Origin: Aureivirga marina | Lineage (GTDB): Bacteria; Bacteroidota; Bacteroidia; Flavobacteriales; Flavobacteriaceae | Length of the DNA: 64,000 bases | Direction: 5' to 3' | Assembly (NCBI RefSeq): GCF_015767265.1 | Contig: NZ_JADPIB010000006.1 | Location: 124,001-188,000, forward strand | Shown: positions 17,754 through 25,740 of the stretch, one piece after another | How positions within the stretch are numbered: position 1 is the stretch's first letter | Layout: every line of letters starts with the position of its first letter | The notes under the pieces: model-generated | What the model was told of the DNA's origin: nothing | Database searches by the model: none | What the model saw: the letters and a program-made list of their open reading frames with translations, nothing else | Position numbers and translations under genes: made by a program

Positions 17754-18761
17754 TTATTCAATAATCACACTATTTTCCACTTTTCCTTCGATAAAATAAT
17801 CATGAATATTCTCAAAAGTTGTTTCTGCAATATTTGTTACTGCTTCTTTTGTAAAAAAAGCTTGATGTGCTGTGATCAAAACATTTGGAAAAGTTTGTAA
17901 ACGAACAAATTGATCATCTTGAATAATTGTTTCGCTTAAATCTTCAAAAAACAAAGCTTCTTCTTCTTCATAAACGTCTAAACCTAAATAGCCAATTTTA
18001 TTTGATTTCAAACCTTTAATCACTGCATCCGTATCAATTAATTTTCCTCTACTTGTATTAATAATCATCACTTTATCTTTCATCTTTTCAATTGCTTGTT
18101 CGTCAATCATATGAAAAGTTTCTTTAGTTAAAGGACAATGAAGACTAATAATATCTGATTTTTGATATAATGTATTTAAAGAAACGTGTTTTGCTCCTAG
18201 ATCTTTCATTTCTTGATTTTCATACATATCATAAATTAAAATTTCACAACCAAAACCAGACATCATTTTAATAAAAGTTTGTCCAATTTTACCTGCTCCA
18301 ATCACACCAATTGTTTTTCCATGAATATCAAATCCTAACAATCCATCTAAAGCAAAATTCCCTTCACGTACTCGGTTATACGCTTTATGAAATTTTCGAT
18401 TTAAGCTTAAAATTAATCCCAAAGTATGTTCGGCAACAGCAAAAGGAGAATACGCAGGAACACGAACAACTTCCATTCCTATTTCTTTAGCTTTTTCAAT
18501 GGAAACATTATTAAATCCAGCACAACGTAAAGCAATTAATTTCACATCTAAATCGTGTAATTTTTCAATAACTTCAGCATTTACATCATCGTTTACAAAA
18601 ACACAAACAGCATCGCTTCCATTCGCTAATAAAGCAGTTTTAGAATACAATCTTGTTTCTTGAAAATCTAATTCGAAATGAAATTTTTGATTTATTTTTG
18701 AAAAAGAATCTACTACCCATTGTTTTGAATTAAAAACCGTAATTTTGATTTTCTTACTCAT
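17754..18761 (-). CDS. ldhA: D-lactate dehydrogenase, LdhA type (2-hydroxyacid dehydrogenase)
   Basis: Predicted NAD-dependent D-lactate dehydrogenase, which reduces pyruvate to D-lactate. The 335 residues match E. coli LdhA (329) in length and order. The substrate loop is IALRCAGFNNV (R79), the dinucleotide fold is GVIGAGKIG (155-160), and the catalytic Arg is in NTSRG (R238). A Glu lies in LDVYEEEE (about 265), and the catalytic His is in ITAHQAFFT (H299). The acidic DVYEEEEALFFEDLS segment is typical of LdhA rather than other 2-hydroxyacid dehydrogenases. Its upstream region carries a pair of 14-base direct repeats. A fermentative or redox-balancing role is inferred. Confidence 0.9.
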   Translation of the reverse strand: MSKKIKITVFNSKQWVVDSFSKINQKFHFELDFQETRLYSKTALLANGSDAVCVFVNDDVNAEVIEKLHDLDVKLIALRCAGFNNVSIEKAKEIGMEVVRVPAYSPFAVAEHTLGLILSLNRKFHKAYNRVREGNFALDGLLGFDIHGKTIGVIGAGKIGQTFIKMMSGFGCEILIYDMYENQEMKDLGAKHVSLNTLYQKSDIISLHCPLTKETFHMIDEQAIEKMKDKVMIINTSRGKLIDTDAVIKGLKSNKIGYLGLDVYEEEEALFFEDLSETIIQDDQFVRLQTFPNVLITAHQAFFTKEAVTNIAETTFENIHDYFIEGKVENSVIIE

Positions 18762-18786
18762 TTTTCTTCGTCTTTTTTAGGTTTAT

Positions 18787-18866
18787 AAAACTTGTAAAAT
18801 TTACTATAATTTCTGTGTATTTTAAAACTTTTACTCCTATTTATTTCCAAAAAAACTTGTAAAATA
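18787..18866. repeat. Pair of 14-base direct repeats upstream of ldhA
   Basis: AAAACTTGTAAAAT occurs at 18787-18800 and again at 18852-18865, in the 262-base region between ldhA (minus) and the lipoprotein gene (plus). It could be a regulator-binding pair, but the AT-rich context makes chance similarity possible. Nothing else is recognised in this intergenic region. Confidence 0.4.
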
Positions 18867-19023
18867 TTTTTTATTCAAGCGTTCTTTTTTATTTATAAAA
18901 CAATGGTTTTAAGCGTTATAAAATGTTAAAGTATTTTTTTTAACAAGAAAAGGTAGGGAAACATCCAAAATAATTGTTTCATTAGCGCATTGAATACTAA
19001 ATAACATTTAATAAAGTAAACCT

Positions 19024-19761
19024 ATGTTGCGTAAGAATCAATTAACAATAACAGCTCTTATTCTTGGTTTCGCATTGTTTTCTTCATGTAAAACACCAAA
19101 TATCGTTCTTTCGAATGATTTGAAACAAGAGACAACTATTCACGAAGTAAGTGGAAGACAAGGTTGGCAATTCAATCAAATTATTCGCTTTGGGGAATTC
19201 AAAACTTCTAAAATAAAAAGAGGTTGGAATCTTGGTTATAACTTTCCATTTGTAGTACATTTCCAAGGAGCAAAAGAAAAATTGCGTTTTGAGCAAATAA
19301 CACCTGATAATCAAAAAGCAGAAGTCTTTTGTATTGGAGAATTTAAAAGCGCTGAAATACCTTTACTTGATGATTTTTTTGCAATTTCTATTCATCATGA
19401 GGATTATTTTGCTGGAAGTATTAAAAATGAAAAATTAAATTGGGATTTTATCATTTATGAACCAGATGGTGGTTCTTGGGAAAATACTACGACTGGAGAA
19501 ATAGTAAATAATCATAACCCTAAAGAAAAAATTATTTTAAAAGCTGTAAAAAAGATTGAAAATCAAGCTAATTGGATAAATATTGATGTTCATGGTTTTG
19601 AATTTATCCAAGATGGAAAATCTATCGCAGCAGTTTCTTTATTAAATAATGGAAGAGTTTGGATGCACAATACGATTGACGAAAATACAAAATTAGTTGT
19701 TTCTTCTGTAATGACTGGTTTGTTAGTTCGTCATAGTATGTCAGAAGGTTTCGAGGAATAA
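19024..19761 (+). CDS. Lipoprotein of unknown function
   Basis: A 245-residue protein with N-terminal signal and lipobox Cys22 (ALFSSCKT), predicting an envelope lipoprotein. The mature part is a predominantly beta sequence. It contains a repeated IHEVSGRQGWQFNQIIRFGEFKTSKIKRGW block near the start and SAEIPLLDDFFAISI, WDFIIYEPDGGSW and GFEFIQDGKSIAAVSLL later. I do not recognise a catalytic motif or named family; conservation in flavobacteria seems likely but is not verified. It is monocistronic and followed by a hairpin terminator. Confidence 0.65.
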   Translation: MLRKNQLTITALILGFALFSSCKTPNIVLSNDLKQETTIHEVSGRQGWQFNQIIRFGEFKTSKIKRGWNLGYNFPFVVHFQGAKEKLRFEQITPDNQKAEVFCIGEFKSAEIPLLDDFFAISIHHEDYFAGSIKNEKLNWDFIIYEPDGGSWENTTTGEIVNNHNPKEKIILKAVKKIENQANWINIDVHGFEFIQDGKSIAAVSLLNNGRVWMHNTIDENTKLVVSSVMTGLLVRHSMSEGFEE

Positions 19762-19825
19762 ATTTTTATGAATCGAACATTTTTTAGTTTCCCTCTGTTA
19801 AAAGAGGATTTTATAATCATAATTC

Positions 19826-19863
19826 AAAAAAACACTATCTGCATTGCGCAAATAGTGTTTTTT
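19826..19863. terminator. Intrinsic terminator
   Basis: Stem AAAAACACTAT/ATAGTGTTTTT (about 19828-19838 with 19852-19862) with a 13-base loop and T-run, between convergent genes. Confidence 0.8.
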
Positions 19864-19902
19864 ATTTAAAACTCTGAAATCAACTCCATTCGATATTTTC
19901 AA

Positions 19903-20259
19903 CTATTCCTTTTCTTCATAAGAAAAAACAGATGGATCATAGCCTTCAACTGCAAATGTAAAATTCGGTGGAATCACATCTGTTCTTAAATGTTTGACTG
20001 CTTGGTATTCAGGAGAATTCCAAAAACGCATTAAATGTTCCATCGAAGGAAATTTAAAAATTGTTAGTTTGGCATTTTCTTTCCATTCTCCTTCGAAATG
20101 TTCTAAATGTTGCTCCGTAAAACCTGCAACAATTAACTCTCCTCCTTCTCTTTCTAAAATTGGATGTGCTGCTTCACCATAAGGCATTATATCTCCATGT
20201 CCTTCAGGCATGAATGAACTTCCAATAAAATATGCTGGGATTAATTTTTTAGTACTCAT
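19903..20259 (-). CDS. DUF1330 family protein (dimeric alpha/beta-barrel)
   Basis: A 118-residue soluble protein with the small alpha/beta-barrel pattern of DUF1330: IPAYFIGSSF at the first strand, HPILEREGGELIVAGFTEQHLEHFEGEW, the LTIFKFPSMEHLMRFWNSPEYQAVKHLR block (the family's best signature) and a C-terminal FTFAVEGYD strand. Such proteins form dimers with a central cavity, and their function is unknown. A TAATTTTG -7 box is placed 26 bases before the start. Confidence 0.85.
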   Translation of the reverse strand: MSTKKLIPAYFIGSSFMPEGHGDIMPYGEAAHPILEREGGELIVAGFTEQHLEHFEGEWKENAKLTIFKFPSMEHLMRFWNSPEYQAVKHLRTDVIPPNFTFAVEGYDPSVFSYEEKE

Positions 20260-20284
20260 AACTTTAGGTTTTTAATTAGTAAAA

Positions 20285-20292
20285 CAAAATTA
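20285..20292 (-). promoter_or_regulatory. Candidate -7 box for the DUF1330 gene
   Basis: Minus-strand TAATTTTG fits TAnnTTTG and lies 26 bases upstream of the start codon. No good -33 element is seen. Confidence 0.5.
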
Positions 20293-20381
20293 CGAGTTTA
20301 AAATCATTGTTTTATTATTGTATTTTAGGTTAAAAAAGTAAATTTCTATGTTTTTATTTTTTTTCAAATAGTATTTAAATC

Positions 20382-20416
20382 AAAAAATCACCAAACAATA
20401 TTTGTCTGATGATTTT
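20382..20416 (-). terminator. Possible terminator of the MBL-fold operon
   Basis: Stem AAAATCA/TGATTTT (20384-20390 with 20410-20416) with an inner ACAA/TTGT pairing. The A-run on its left supplies the minus-strand U-tract. Confidence 0.45.
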
Positions 20417-20437
20417 CTAGGTTCTTATTTTTAACAA

Positions 20438-20647
20438 CTAATCTAACAATTCGTCGCAATACAATCTATTTTCTTTCATTTTTCGAATAATATCTTTTGT
20501 CAAATCTTTTTTAGATACAATTCGAAGAACTTTATCGATATCTTCAAAATCAATTTGAATTTTTTCAATCTCTTGAAATTCTGATAATACTGTTTTTACA
20601 AAATGTTCTTGAATTTGCTTCAATTTTGTTTTAAATACTAAAACCAT
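20438..20647 (-). CDS. Small hypothetical protein coupled to the MBL-fold gene
   Basis: A 69-residue protein that starts on the base after the stop codon of the MBL-fold gene (TAA directly followed by ATG), so it is almost certainly cotranslated with it. Its composition is charged and helical (KTKLKQIQEHFVKTVLSEF, VSKKDLTKDIIRKMKENRL), with no signal or membrane helix. No family is recognised. Candidate partner or accessory protein of the upstream product. Confidence 0.55.
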   Translation of the reverse strand: MVLVFKTKLKQIQEHFVKTVLSEFQEIEKIQIDFEDIDKVLRIVSKKDLTKDIIRKMKENRLYCDELLD

Positions 20648-21286
20648 TTATAACCTATTTATTAAACCCTCAATTAATTCTTTCCATTCTTTATTTGAAA
20701 CTTCAAAATAATTACTTGCAACTCCAACAGCAACACTCGGATATACAACATCCACTTGCAATTCTTTTAATTTTAAAAGACTTTTTCGAAGTTCTTCAAC
20801 ATTTCCTCCATCTTGTCTCACGACTAATGTTCGATATGTTCCGTTATCATTATATAACGTATCAGCTAAAAAAAGATGCGATTTTCCAAAAGGTGATTTA
20901 TAATAATAACACAAACTAGAATCTGTATGTCCAGGAGTTGGAATAACAATCACGTTTCCGATAGTTGGCGTATTTTCTTGAAAATCAAAAGAGATATCCA
21001 AATCTGTAATTCCTTCTAAATACCTTTTCAAATTTGGTTGTCCAGCTAATTTTAAAGGAAATTTTTTCTTATTCTCTTTTAATGACGCATCCACTTCATG
21101 ACAATGACTTAAAAATTGATAATCCAACCCTCCTAAATCTTGAATATCTTCAAAATCTTCTTCTTGTTTTGTATTATAAAAAAGTATATTGCCTTCAGAA
21201 GTTTTTAAAAAATAAGCTCGAATACTTAAAGTTCCGAATTGTACGCCTGCTTCACCTTGCCAAATATCTGGGAAAATTTGCTTCAT
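20648..21286 (-). CDS. Metallo-beta-lactamase-fold protein with degenerate metal site
   Basis: A 212-residue protein of the MBL superfamily. It keeps strand-loop landmarks: AYFLKTSEGNILFYNT at the start, FLSHCHEVDAS in place of the first metal motif, VIPTPGHTDSSLCYYY as motif 2, and FLADTLYND as motif 3. The first motif reads H-C-H-E-V-D-A instead of HxHxDH, so the Asp is shifted and the last His missing. The C-terminal segment (VYPSVAVGVAS) lacks the usual metal His. A full binuclear site is therefore unlikely. A 69-residue gene abuts its stop codon. The role is unknown. Confidence 0.75.
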   Translation of the reverse strand: MKQIFPDIWQGEAGVQFGTLSIRAYFLKTSEGNILFYNTKQEEDFEDIQDLGGLDYQFLSHCHEVDASLKENKKKFPLKLAGQPNLKRYLEGITDLDISFDFQENTPTIGNVIVIPTPGHTDSSLCYYYKSPFGKSHLFLADTLYNDNGTYRTLVVRQDGGNVEELRKSLLKLKELQVDVVYPSVAVGVASNYFEVSNKEWKELIEGLINRL

Positions 21287-21306
21287 CTTTACTTGTTTTA
21301 AGAGTT

Positions 21307-21314
21307 CAAAATTA
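21307..21314 (-). promoter_or_regulatory. Candidate -7 box for the MBL-fold gene pair
   Basis: Minus-strand TAATTTTG, 21 bases upstream of the start codon of the MBL-fold gene. No clear -33 element. Confidence 0.45.
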
Positions 21315-21395
21315 ATAACAAATCACTCTTAAAAGATAATCGTTTTTCAGGTAAAAATTGTAAAATTCTAGGTAAATAATCCTTTTTTAGTTTAT

Positions 21396-21869
21396 TTATT
21401 TCTTATCTACATCTTCTTTAAAATATTTTGCTTCAAAAACTAAAACTTGCAAATTCATCTGCATTTCTCCATAAATCTTTCCAGAAATAATGATATAATT
21501 CGACTTCACTACAATCTTTAAATTCGGAATTGTTTTAAAGAATTGCATACTTTTGGATTTTAGTATTTCTTGTATAAATAATTGATTTCCTATATAAGAA
21601 TATTCTTTTCCTGTAAACATTCTTTTTAACCAAGAATTTCTTATGATTTTACAAGTATCTAAATCTTTCTCAGAAAATAATAATTCTAATTTTATTTTTT
21701 CATAATTAGGATTTCCAAAAGACCAGTAATTTCTGAATTTTTTCCTATAAATTTTTATACAATTTTTCGGATAGGAAATAACTTCTATATCATTTTTTCC
21801 AATTAAAAATCCTTCCTCTTTATTTAAATAAATTCCATTTGTTTTTTCTGCTAATTCTTCCCAAAACAT
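21396..21869 (-). CDS. Hypothetical protein downstream of AraC regulator
   Basis: A 157-residue soluble, basic, beta-rich protein that begins immediately after the AraC-type gene (TAA directly followed by ATG), so both come from one mRNA. Recognisable stretches are IEVISYPKNCIKIYRKKFRNYW, LELLFSEKDLDTCKII and LKIVVKSNYIIISGKIYGEM. No family, signal peptide or catalytic motif is identified. Tight coupling to the regulator suggests the two work in the same process. Confidence 0.55.
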   Translation of the reverse strand: MFWEELAEKTNGIYLNKEEGFLIGKNDIEVISYPKNCIKIYRKKFRNYWSFGNPNYEKIKLELLFSEKDLDTCKIIRNSWLKRMFTGKEYSYIGNQLFIQEILKSKSMQFFKTIPNLKIVVKSNYIIISGKIYGEMQMNLQVLVFEAKYFKEDVDKK

Positions 21870-22760
21870 TTATTCTTTTTCTTTATAAGTTTTTGGATTT
21901 ACTCCAGTTAATTTTTTAAAATACTTTGTAAAATTTGAACTTTCATCAAAACCAAGTTCATAAGCAATTTCAGAAATTGTCGCATTCGATTGTTTTAAAA
22001 GCGATTTAGCTTCTAAAATAACATAATCATCAATAATATGTTTTGTAGTTTTTCCTGTAACTTTCTTCACACATTCGGAAAGATAAACAACACTTAAATT
22101 CAATTTATCTGCGTAAAAAGCAATTTTTTGATTTTTTTGTTTTGTTTCTTTAACCAAATTTTCAAATCGAAATGCAATTTCTTCTGCTCTTGTCCTAATG
22201 TAGTGAATTTTTTCGGAATTATTTAATTCTCTTTTAATAGAGAAAAGTAAAATTGTCAAATACGATTTTAAAAACTCTAAAGAATCTTCTTTTCCGCTTT
22301 TATATTCTGTATAAATTTGTTGAAATTGTTTTACTATTTCTGCACGAAAATCTGGCGTTAATTTATAACTCGCTTTTGTATTTCTATTGTAAAAAGGAAA
22401 ATTGTCATAAATATTAAAAACATTCGAAGCAAAAGGTAAAAATTCTGGTTTAAACAAAATCATATAACTATTTCGTTTTTCTTGCATTGAATTCAATTTC
22501 CAATCTGCAATTTGTCTTGGAGAAACAAAAGTTAAATTAAAATCTTTTGCATTTTCAGAATTTTCATCCACTGAAACAATGGCATCATAACCTAAAGAAA
22601 AAGAAACTTCAAAATAATCATGTGAATAAGGTGATTTTCCATTTTCATTCGAATCATAATCTTCAAATTTCACAATATAAAATTCGGAAAATTTTAAAGT
22701 TGGAATATTTACATCTTCTAGAAAATCATTTATGTTATTGAAATAGTGGATTTTTTGCAT
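21870..22760 (-). CDS. AraC-family transcriptional regulator
   Basis: A 296-residue soluble regulator. The N-terminal 170 residues form a cupin-like sensing domain (YFEVSFSLGYDAIVSVDENSE, SYMILFKPEFLPF). The C-terminal 100 residues form the double helix-turn-helix: first helix pair LNLSVVYLSECVKKVTGKTTKHIID, second pair TISEIAYELGFDESSNFTKYFKKLTGVNPKTYKE. It is divergent from the alpha/beta-hydrolase gene at 22848, sharing an 87-base intergenic space, and has a 157-residue partner directly downstream. Regulation of the divergent hydrolase gene is plausible by position only. Confidence 0.92.
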   Translation of the reverse strand: MQKIHYFNNINDFLEDVNIPTLKFSEFYIVKFEDYDSNENGKSPYSHDYFEVSFSLGYDAIVSVDENSENAKDFNLTFVSPRQIADWKLNSMQEKRNSYMILFKPEFLPFASNVFNIYDNFPFYNRNTKASYKLTPDFRAEIVKQFQQIYTEYKSGKEDSLEFLKSYLTILLFSIKRELNNSEKIHYIRTRAEEIAFRFENLVKETKQKNQKIAFYADKLNLSVVYLSECVKKVTGKTTKHIIDDYVILEAKSLLKQSNATISEIAYELGFDESSNFTKYFKKLTGVNPKTYKEKE

Positions 22761-22810
22761 GGGATAAATTTTAGAGTAAAATTACATTAAAATTTAAAAG
22801 AAATAAAAAC

Positions 22811-22818
22811 TACATTTG
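22811..22818 (+). promoter_or_regulatory. Candidate -7 box for the hydrolase gene
   Basis: TACATTTG fits TAnnTTTG, 29 bases before the hydrolase ATG and within the divergent AraC/hydrolase intergenic region. Confidence 0.5.
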
Positions 22819-22847
22819 CGCCCATTTAATCTTTATTTAAATAAAAA

Positions 22848-23405
22848 ATGAAAGAAGAAAAACAAAAAATATATTTAATTCACGGTTACACAGCAAATCC
22901 GAATGCAAATTGGTTTCCACATTTTAAAAAAGAATTAGAAAAAGAAAATTTTGAAGTAATTATTCCTTCAATGCCAAATTCACAAGCTCCAAAACTTAAA
23001 GAATGGGAAAAGCATTTAAATAATGAAATTCAATATTTAGATGAAAAAACAATTCTAATTGGTCATAGTTTAGGTTGTGTCAGTTTATTACATTATTTAA
23101 ATCAGAAAAACACAAAAATTCATAGTTTGTATTTAATTTCTGGATTTACAGAAAAAACTCCAATTCCAGAATTACAAGAATTTGTGGAAATTGATTTAGA
23201 TTATAAAAAAATTAAAAAATCATGTTCAAAAATCATTTCTATTTCTGCAAAAGATGATGATATTATTTCTTTTAAATTTTCTGAAGAATTAGCAATAAAA
23301 TTGGAAAGTTCTTTTCATTTATTAAATGAAGGAAAACATTTTATCGATCAAGATGGATTTACAAAATTTCCTTTTTTAATTGGGAAAATCAAAGAAAATA
23401 AATAG
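22848..23405 (+). CDS. Alpha/beta hydrolase, RBBP9/YdeN family
   Basis: A 185-residue serine hydrolase. The first strand and oxyanion region is IYLIHGYTANPNANWFP. The nucleophile elbow is ILIGHSLGC (S74), and a candidate acid lies in SAKDDDIISF. The catalytic histidine is in NEGKHFIDQDGFTKFP, which is characteristic of RBBP9/YdeN-type small hydrolases. It has no signal peptide, so it is cytoplasmic. The gene is divergent from an AraC regulator that may control it. The natural substrate is unknown. Confidence 0.88.
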   Translation: MKEEKQKIYLIHGYTANPNANWFPHFKKELEKENFEVIIPSMPNSQAPKLKEWEKHLNNEIQYLDEKTILIGHSLGCVSLLHYLNQKNTKIHSLYLISGFTEKTPIPELQEFVEIDLDYKKIKKSCSKIISISAKDDDIISFKFSEELAIKLESSFHLLNEGKHFIDQDGFTKFPFLIGKIKENK

Positions 23406-23412
23406 ATTAATT

Positions 23413-23441
23413 ACCAAAACTGATTTGATTAGTTTTGGTTT
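23413..23441. terminator. Intrinsic terminator between convergent genes
   Basis: Nine-base stem ACCAAAACT/AGTTTTGGT (23413-23421 with 23431-23439) with a nine-base loop. The T-run is weak, so confidence is moderate. Confidence 0.55.
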
Positions 23442-24312
23442 ATTCATCTGGCTCGATATGAATTAAAACATCAATGATATCTTTTTCTTTTGTGATAATT
23501 TCTTTTTTAACTTCATGTGAAATTTCATGCCCTTCTTTTACGCTTATTTTCCCAGAAACAATCAAATGTAAATCTACAAAATAATACATTCCTGTTTTTC
23601 GAACAAAGCATTTTTCAGTATCTACAACTCTCGGATTTTCTTTAGCAATTTTTCGAATTTTTAAAATCAAATCATCATATAAGTTTTCATCCATAATTTC
23701 ACCAAAAGCTGGGCGAAAAATCAAGAAACTATTATAATAAATAATCGCAGAAGCAAATAATGCAGCCCAATCATCTGCCGCAGCATATTTTTCACCGAAA
23801 ATTACCGCAACTAAAATTCCAATAAACGCAGCTCCAGAAGTTAAAGAATCTGCACGATGATGCCAAGCTTCCGCTTTTAAAAGACTACTATCTGTTTCGT
23901 TCCCTTTTTTAGTTAAAACACGATAAAAAATTTCTTTACCAATAATAATTATTCCTAAAACAAAAAGTGTAAAAGTTTTTGGTGGCTCATGAGGTTCTTG
24001 AATATTAATAATACTTTGATGTGCGATAATTGTAGCTGTACTTACCAAGAAAAGAACTGTCAAAAAAGTAATTAAAGGTTCGATTTTTCCATGGCCATAT
24101 GGATGATCTTCATCAGGAGGTTTTGCTGCATAACGCAAAGCAATTAAAGCAATTAAAGAAGCAAAAACATCAACACAAGATTCTAGAGAATCTGCAACCA
24201 AAGCATAAGAATTTCCATAGATTCCAGAAGTTGCCTTTACCACAGCTAACAAAAAGTTACCTATGATACTTATATAAATTGTTTTAATTGCTATTTGTGC
24301 TTTATTCAGCAT
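23440..24312 (-). CDS. Cation diffusion facilitator (CDF) family metal exporter
   Basis: Predicted inner-membrane antiporter that moves divalent cations (zinc, iron, manganese or cobalt) out of the cytoplasm in exchange for protons. The 290 residues show six transmembrane segments and the CDF metal site in two helices: ALVADSLESCVDVFASL (DxxxD) and AEAWHHRADSLTSGAAF (HxxxD). A cytoplasmic C-terminal domain follows (GHEISHEVKKEIITKEKDIIDVLIHIEPDE). KPPDEDHPYGHGKIEP is the usual loop between TM2 and TM3. The HxxxD plus DxxxD pair does not define metal specificity on its own. The region upstream holds an unusual hairpin. Confidence 0.92.
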   Translation of the reverse strand: MLNKAQIAIKTIYISIIGNFLLAVVKATSGIYGNSYALVADSLESCVDVFASLIALIALRYAAKPPDEDHPYGHGKIEPLITFLTVLFLVSTATIIAHQSIINIQEPHEPPKTFTLFVLGIIIIGKEIFYRVLTKKGNETDSSLLKAEAWHHRADSLTSGAAFIGILVAVIFGEKYAAADDWAALFASAIIYYNSFLIFRPAFGEIMDENLYDDLILKIRKIAKENPRVVDTEKCFVRKTGMYYFVDLHLIVSGKISVKEGHEISHEVKKEIITKEKDIIDVLIHIEPDE

Positions 24313-24407
24313 TCTTTCTTCATCATTTTTAAAACAATTTAAAAATAATTATTAAATCTCAATTGGAAAAAAATAACTATAATTTTATCATTTTAAAAAA
24401 TATAAAA

Positions 24408-24497
24408 ATGGCCAAACAATCACGATATTTGGGGTATCTACATGTTTGGCCTCGTCATAAAATGTATTGTAAAATAGTTCTTTTAAAAAGGATGTAG
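24408..24497 (+). other. Structured element with overlapping 29-codon ORF
   Basis: GGCCAAACA (24410-24418) pairs perfectly with TGTTTGGCC (24443-24451), with an inner GATA/TATC pairing around the loop TTTGGGG. On the minus strand the stem is followed by ATTTTTATATTTTTT, so it could be the terminator of the DoxX-like gene or a leader of the CDF gene. On the plus strand an ORF from ATG 24408 to TAG 24497 would encode 29 residues starting MAKQSRYLGYLHVWPRHK. The GC content is visibly higher than in the flanks. A functional RNA is as likely as a peptide. Confidence 0.4.
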
Positions 24498-24527
24498 CAA
24501 ATTTAGAATTATGCGATTTTTTGTGCA

Positions 24528-24929
24528 TTAACCTAGATTAAGAAATAATTTTTTAATTGGTTTATATGAAATCCATAAAACAATACATAAAGTTAAAAAA
24601 GAAGGCAAGACTAATATTTTATTTTCATTTATTCCATTAAATAAATGAAGCCATCCAAAAACGATATGTGAAAAAATTGCTCCTACTAAAAGTGGGATTA
24701 AAACAATTCCACCAATAGCTCTAAAAATTATTTTTTTTGCTCCTATAAATAACAAAACTCCTCCAATTATTTCAATATATGGAATTCCCGTCAACATAAT
24801 TTCAGGTAATGGGTATGCATAAAATGTTTCAGCTGGTCCAAACCTAAAAATTTTAAAAAAAGCAGAAAGTAGCATTAATGGTAACATAAAATAACATACT
24901 ATTTGCTTTATGTTTATTCTTGCTTTCAT
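24528..24929 (-). CDS. DoxX-like small membrane protein
   Basis: A 133-residue protein with four transmembrane helices (about 8-24, 43-63, 70-92 and 104-122) and the GIPYIEIIGGVLLFIG helix typical of DoxX/DoxX-like families. The two short charged loops and the basic C-terminus (KPIKKLF) fit inner-membrane topology. DoxX-like proteins are linked to thiol and redox stress in other bacteria; no function can be inferred here. A -7 box (TAAATTTG) lies 25 bases upstream. Confidence 0.65.
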   Translation of the reverse strand: MKARINIKQIVCYFMLPLMLLSAFFKIFRFGPAETFYAYPLPEIMLTGIPYIEIIGGVLLFIGAKKIIFRAIGGIVLIPLLVGAIFSHIVFGWLHLFNGINENKILVLPSFLTLCIVLWISYKPIKKLFLNLG

Positions 24930-24954
24930 AATTTTTAATTGTAAAATGATTTTA

Positions 24955-24984
24955 CAAATTTAAATTAGTTGGATAATAAAAACA
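24955..24984 (-). promoter_or_regulatory. Promoter of DoxX-like gene
   Basis: Minus-strand -7 box TAAATTTG (24955-24962), with TGTT (24981-24984) about 18 bases upstream as a weak -33 element. Confidence 0.45.
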
Positions 24985-25002
24985 TTAACATTAGTTAATA
25001 AA

Positions 25003-25569
25003 TTAAATTTTCGATTTAATTCTACTCAAGCTTTCAGGTGCAATTCCAATAAATGATGCAAGAATTTTATTTGGAAGTCTTTTTATCATAAGTTTATTAT
25101 TATTAAATAAATATACATACCTTTCTTTTGCATCTAAACTCAAAAATGTTTCAATTCTCCAATAATTCATGATATAGGCTTTTTCTAAAAATTGAATGTA
25201 CAAATCTTTAATTACAGGTATTGAATTCATTCCTTCTTTAAAATCTCTATGTGAAATTCTTAAGACTTTGCTCTGTTCTACTGCACTTATATTTTCATTA
25301 CTAGGAATTTGTTGTATAAAACTGTGAAGTGGTCCAATAAAATTGTTTTCAAAAGCAATATATCTAGTAGAATCAAATCCTTCAGAATTATAAAAAAAAG
25401 TACGCAAACATCCTGAAACAACAAAATAAATATATTCACAAATATCTCCACTTCGTAAAAGATATTCATTTTTCTTTATTTCAATTAGTTGAAATTTTTC
25501 TAAGACATTATCTATTTCATTTTTAGAAACATCGAAATTCTGTATTAAATATTCTTCTAATTCTTCCAT
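25003..25569 (-). CDS. Crp/Fnr-family transcriptional regulator
   Basis: A 188-residue regulator with an N-terminal cyclic-nucleotide-binding-type beta-barrel (about 20-115; LLRSGDICEYIYFVVSGCLRTFF). A long dimerisation helix and a short C-terminal helix-turn-helix follow (LPNKILASFIGIAPESLSRIKSKI). The cAMP phosphate-binding Arg-Ser-Ala motif is not evident, as in many Bacteroidota Crp-like proteins, so a cAMP ligand should not be assumed. It lies on the same strand as the DoxX-like gene but 73 bases apart, with a separate promoter between them. Confidence 0.85.
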   Translation of the reverse strand: MEELEEYLIQNFDVSKNEIDNVLEKFQLIEIKKNEYLLRSGDICEYIYFVVSGCLRTFFYNSEGFDSTRYIAFENNFIGPLHSFIQQIPSNENISAVEQSKVLRISHRDFKEGMNSIPVIKDLYIQFLEKAYIMNYWRIETFLSLDAKERYVYLFNNNKLMIKRLPNKILASFIGIAPESLSRIKSKI

Positions 25570-25740
25570 TTATTAGGTGTCTTTCAAATCTTATTTAAAC
25601 AAAGTACAAAATCTAAATACACATCTTGTAACATTTTAAAAATAATTACTACTTATTTAATAAAAAATTTATAATTGCTTTTTAAAACTTAGTAACTTTA
25701 AAAAGTGCTAATCAAAAATTAACAATCAAAACAAATAAAA

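Noticed and set aside
24410-24451. Integron attC-like palindrome (GCCAAAC...GTTTGGC)
   Set aside because: The arms deviate at one position from RYYYAAC/GTTRRRY, the element is shorter than attC sites, and no integrase or cassette genes are present.
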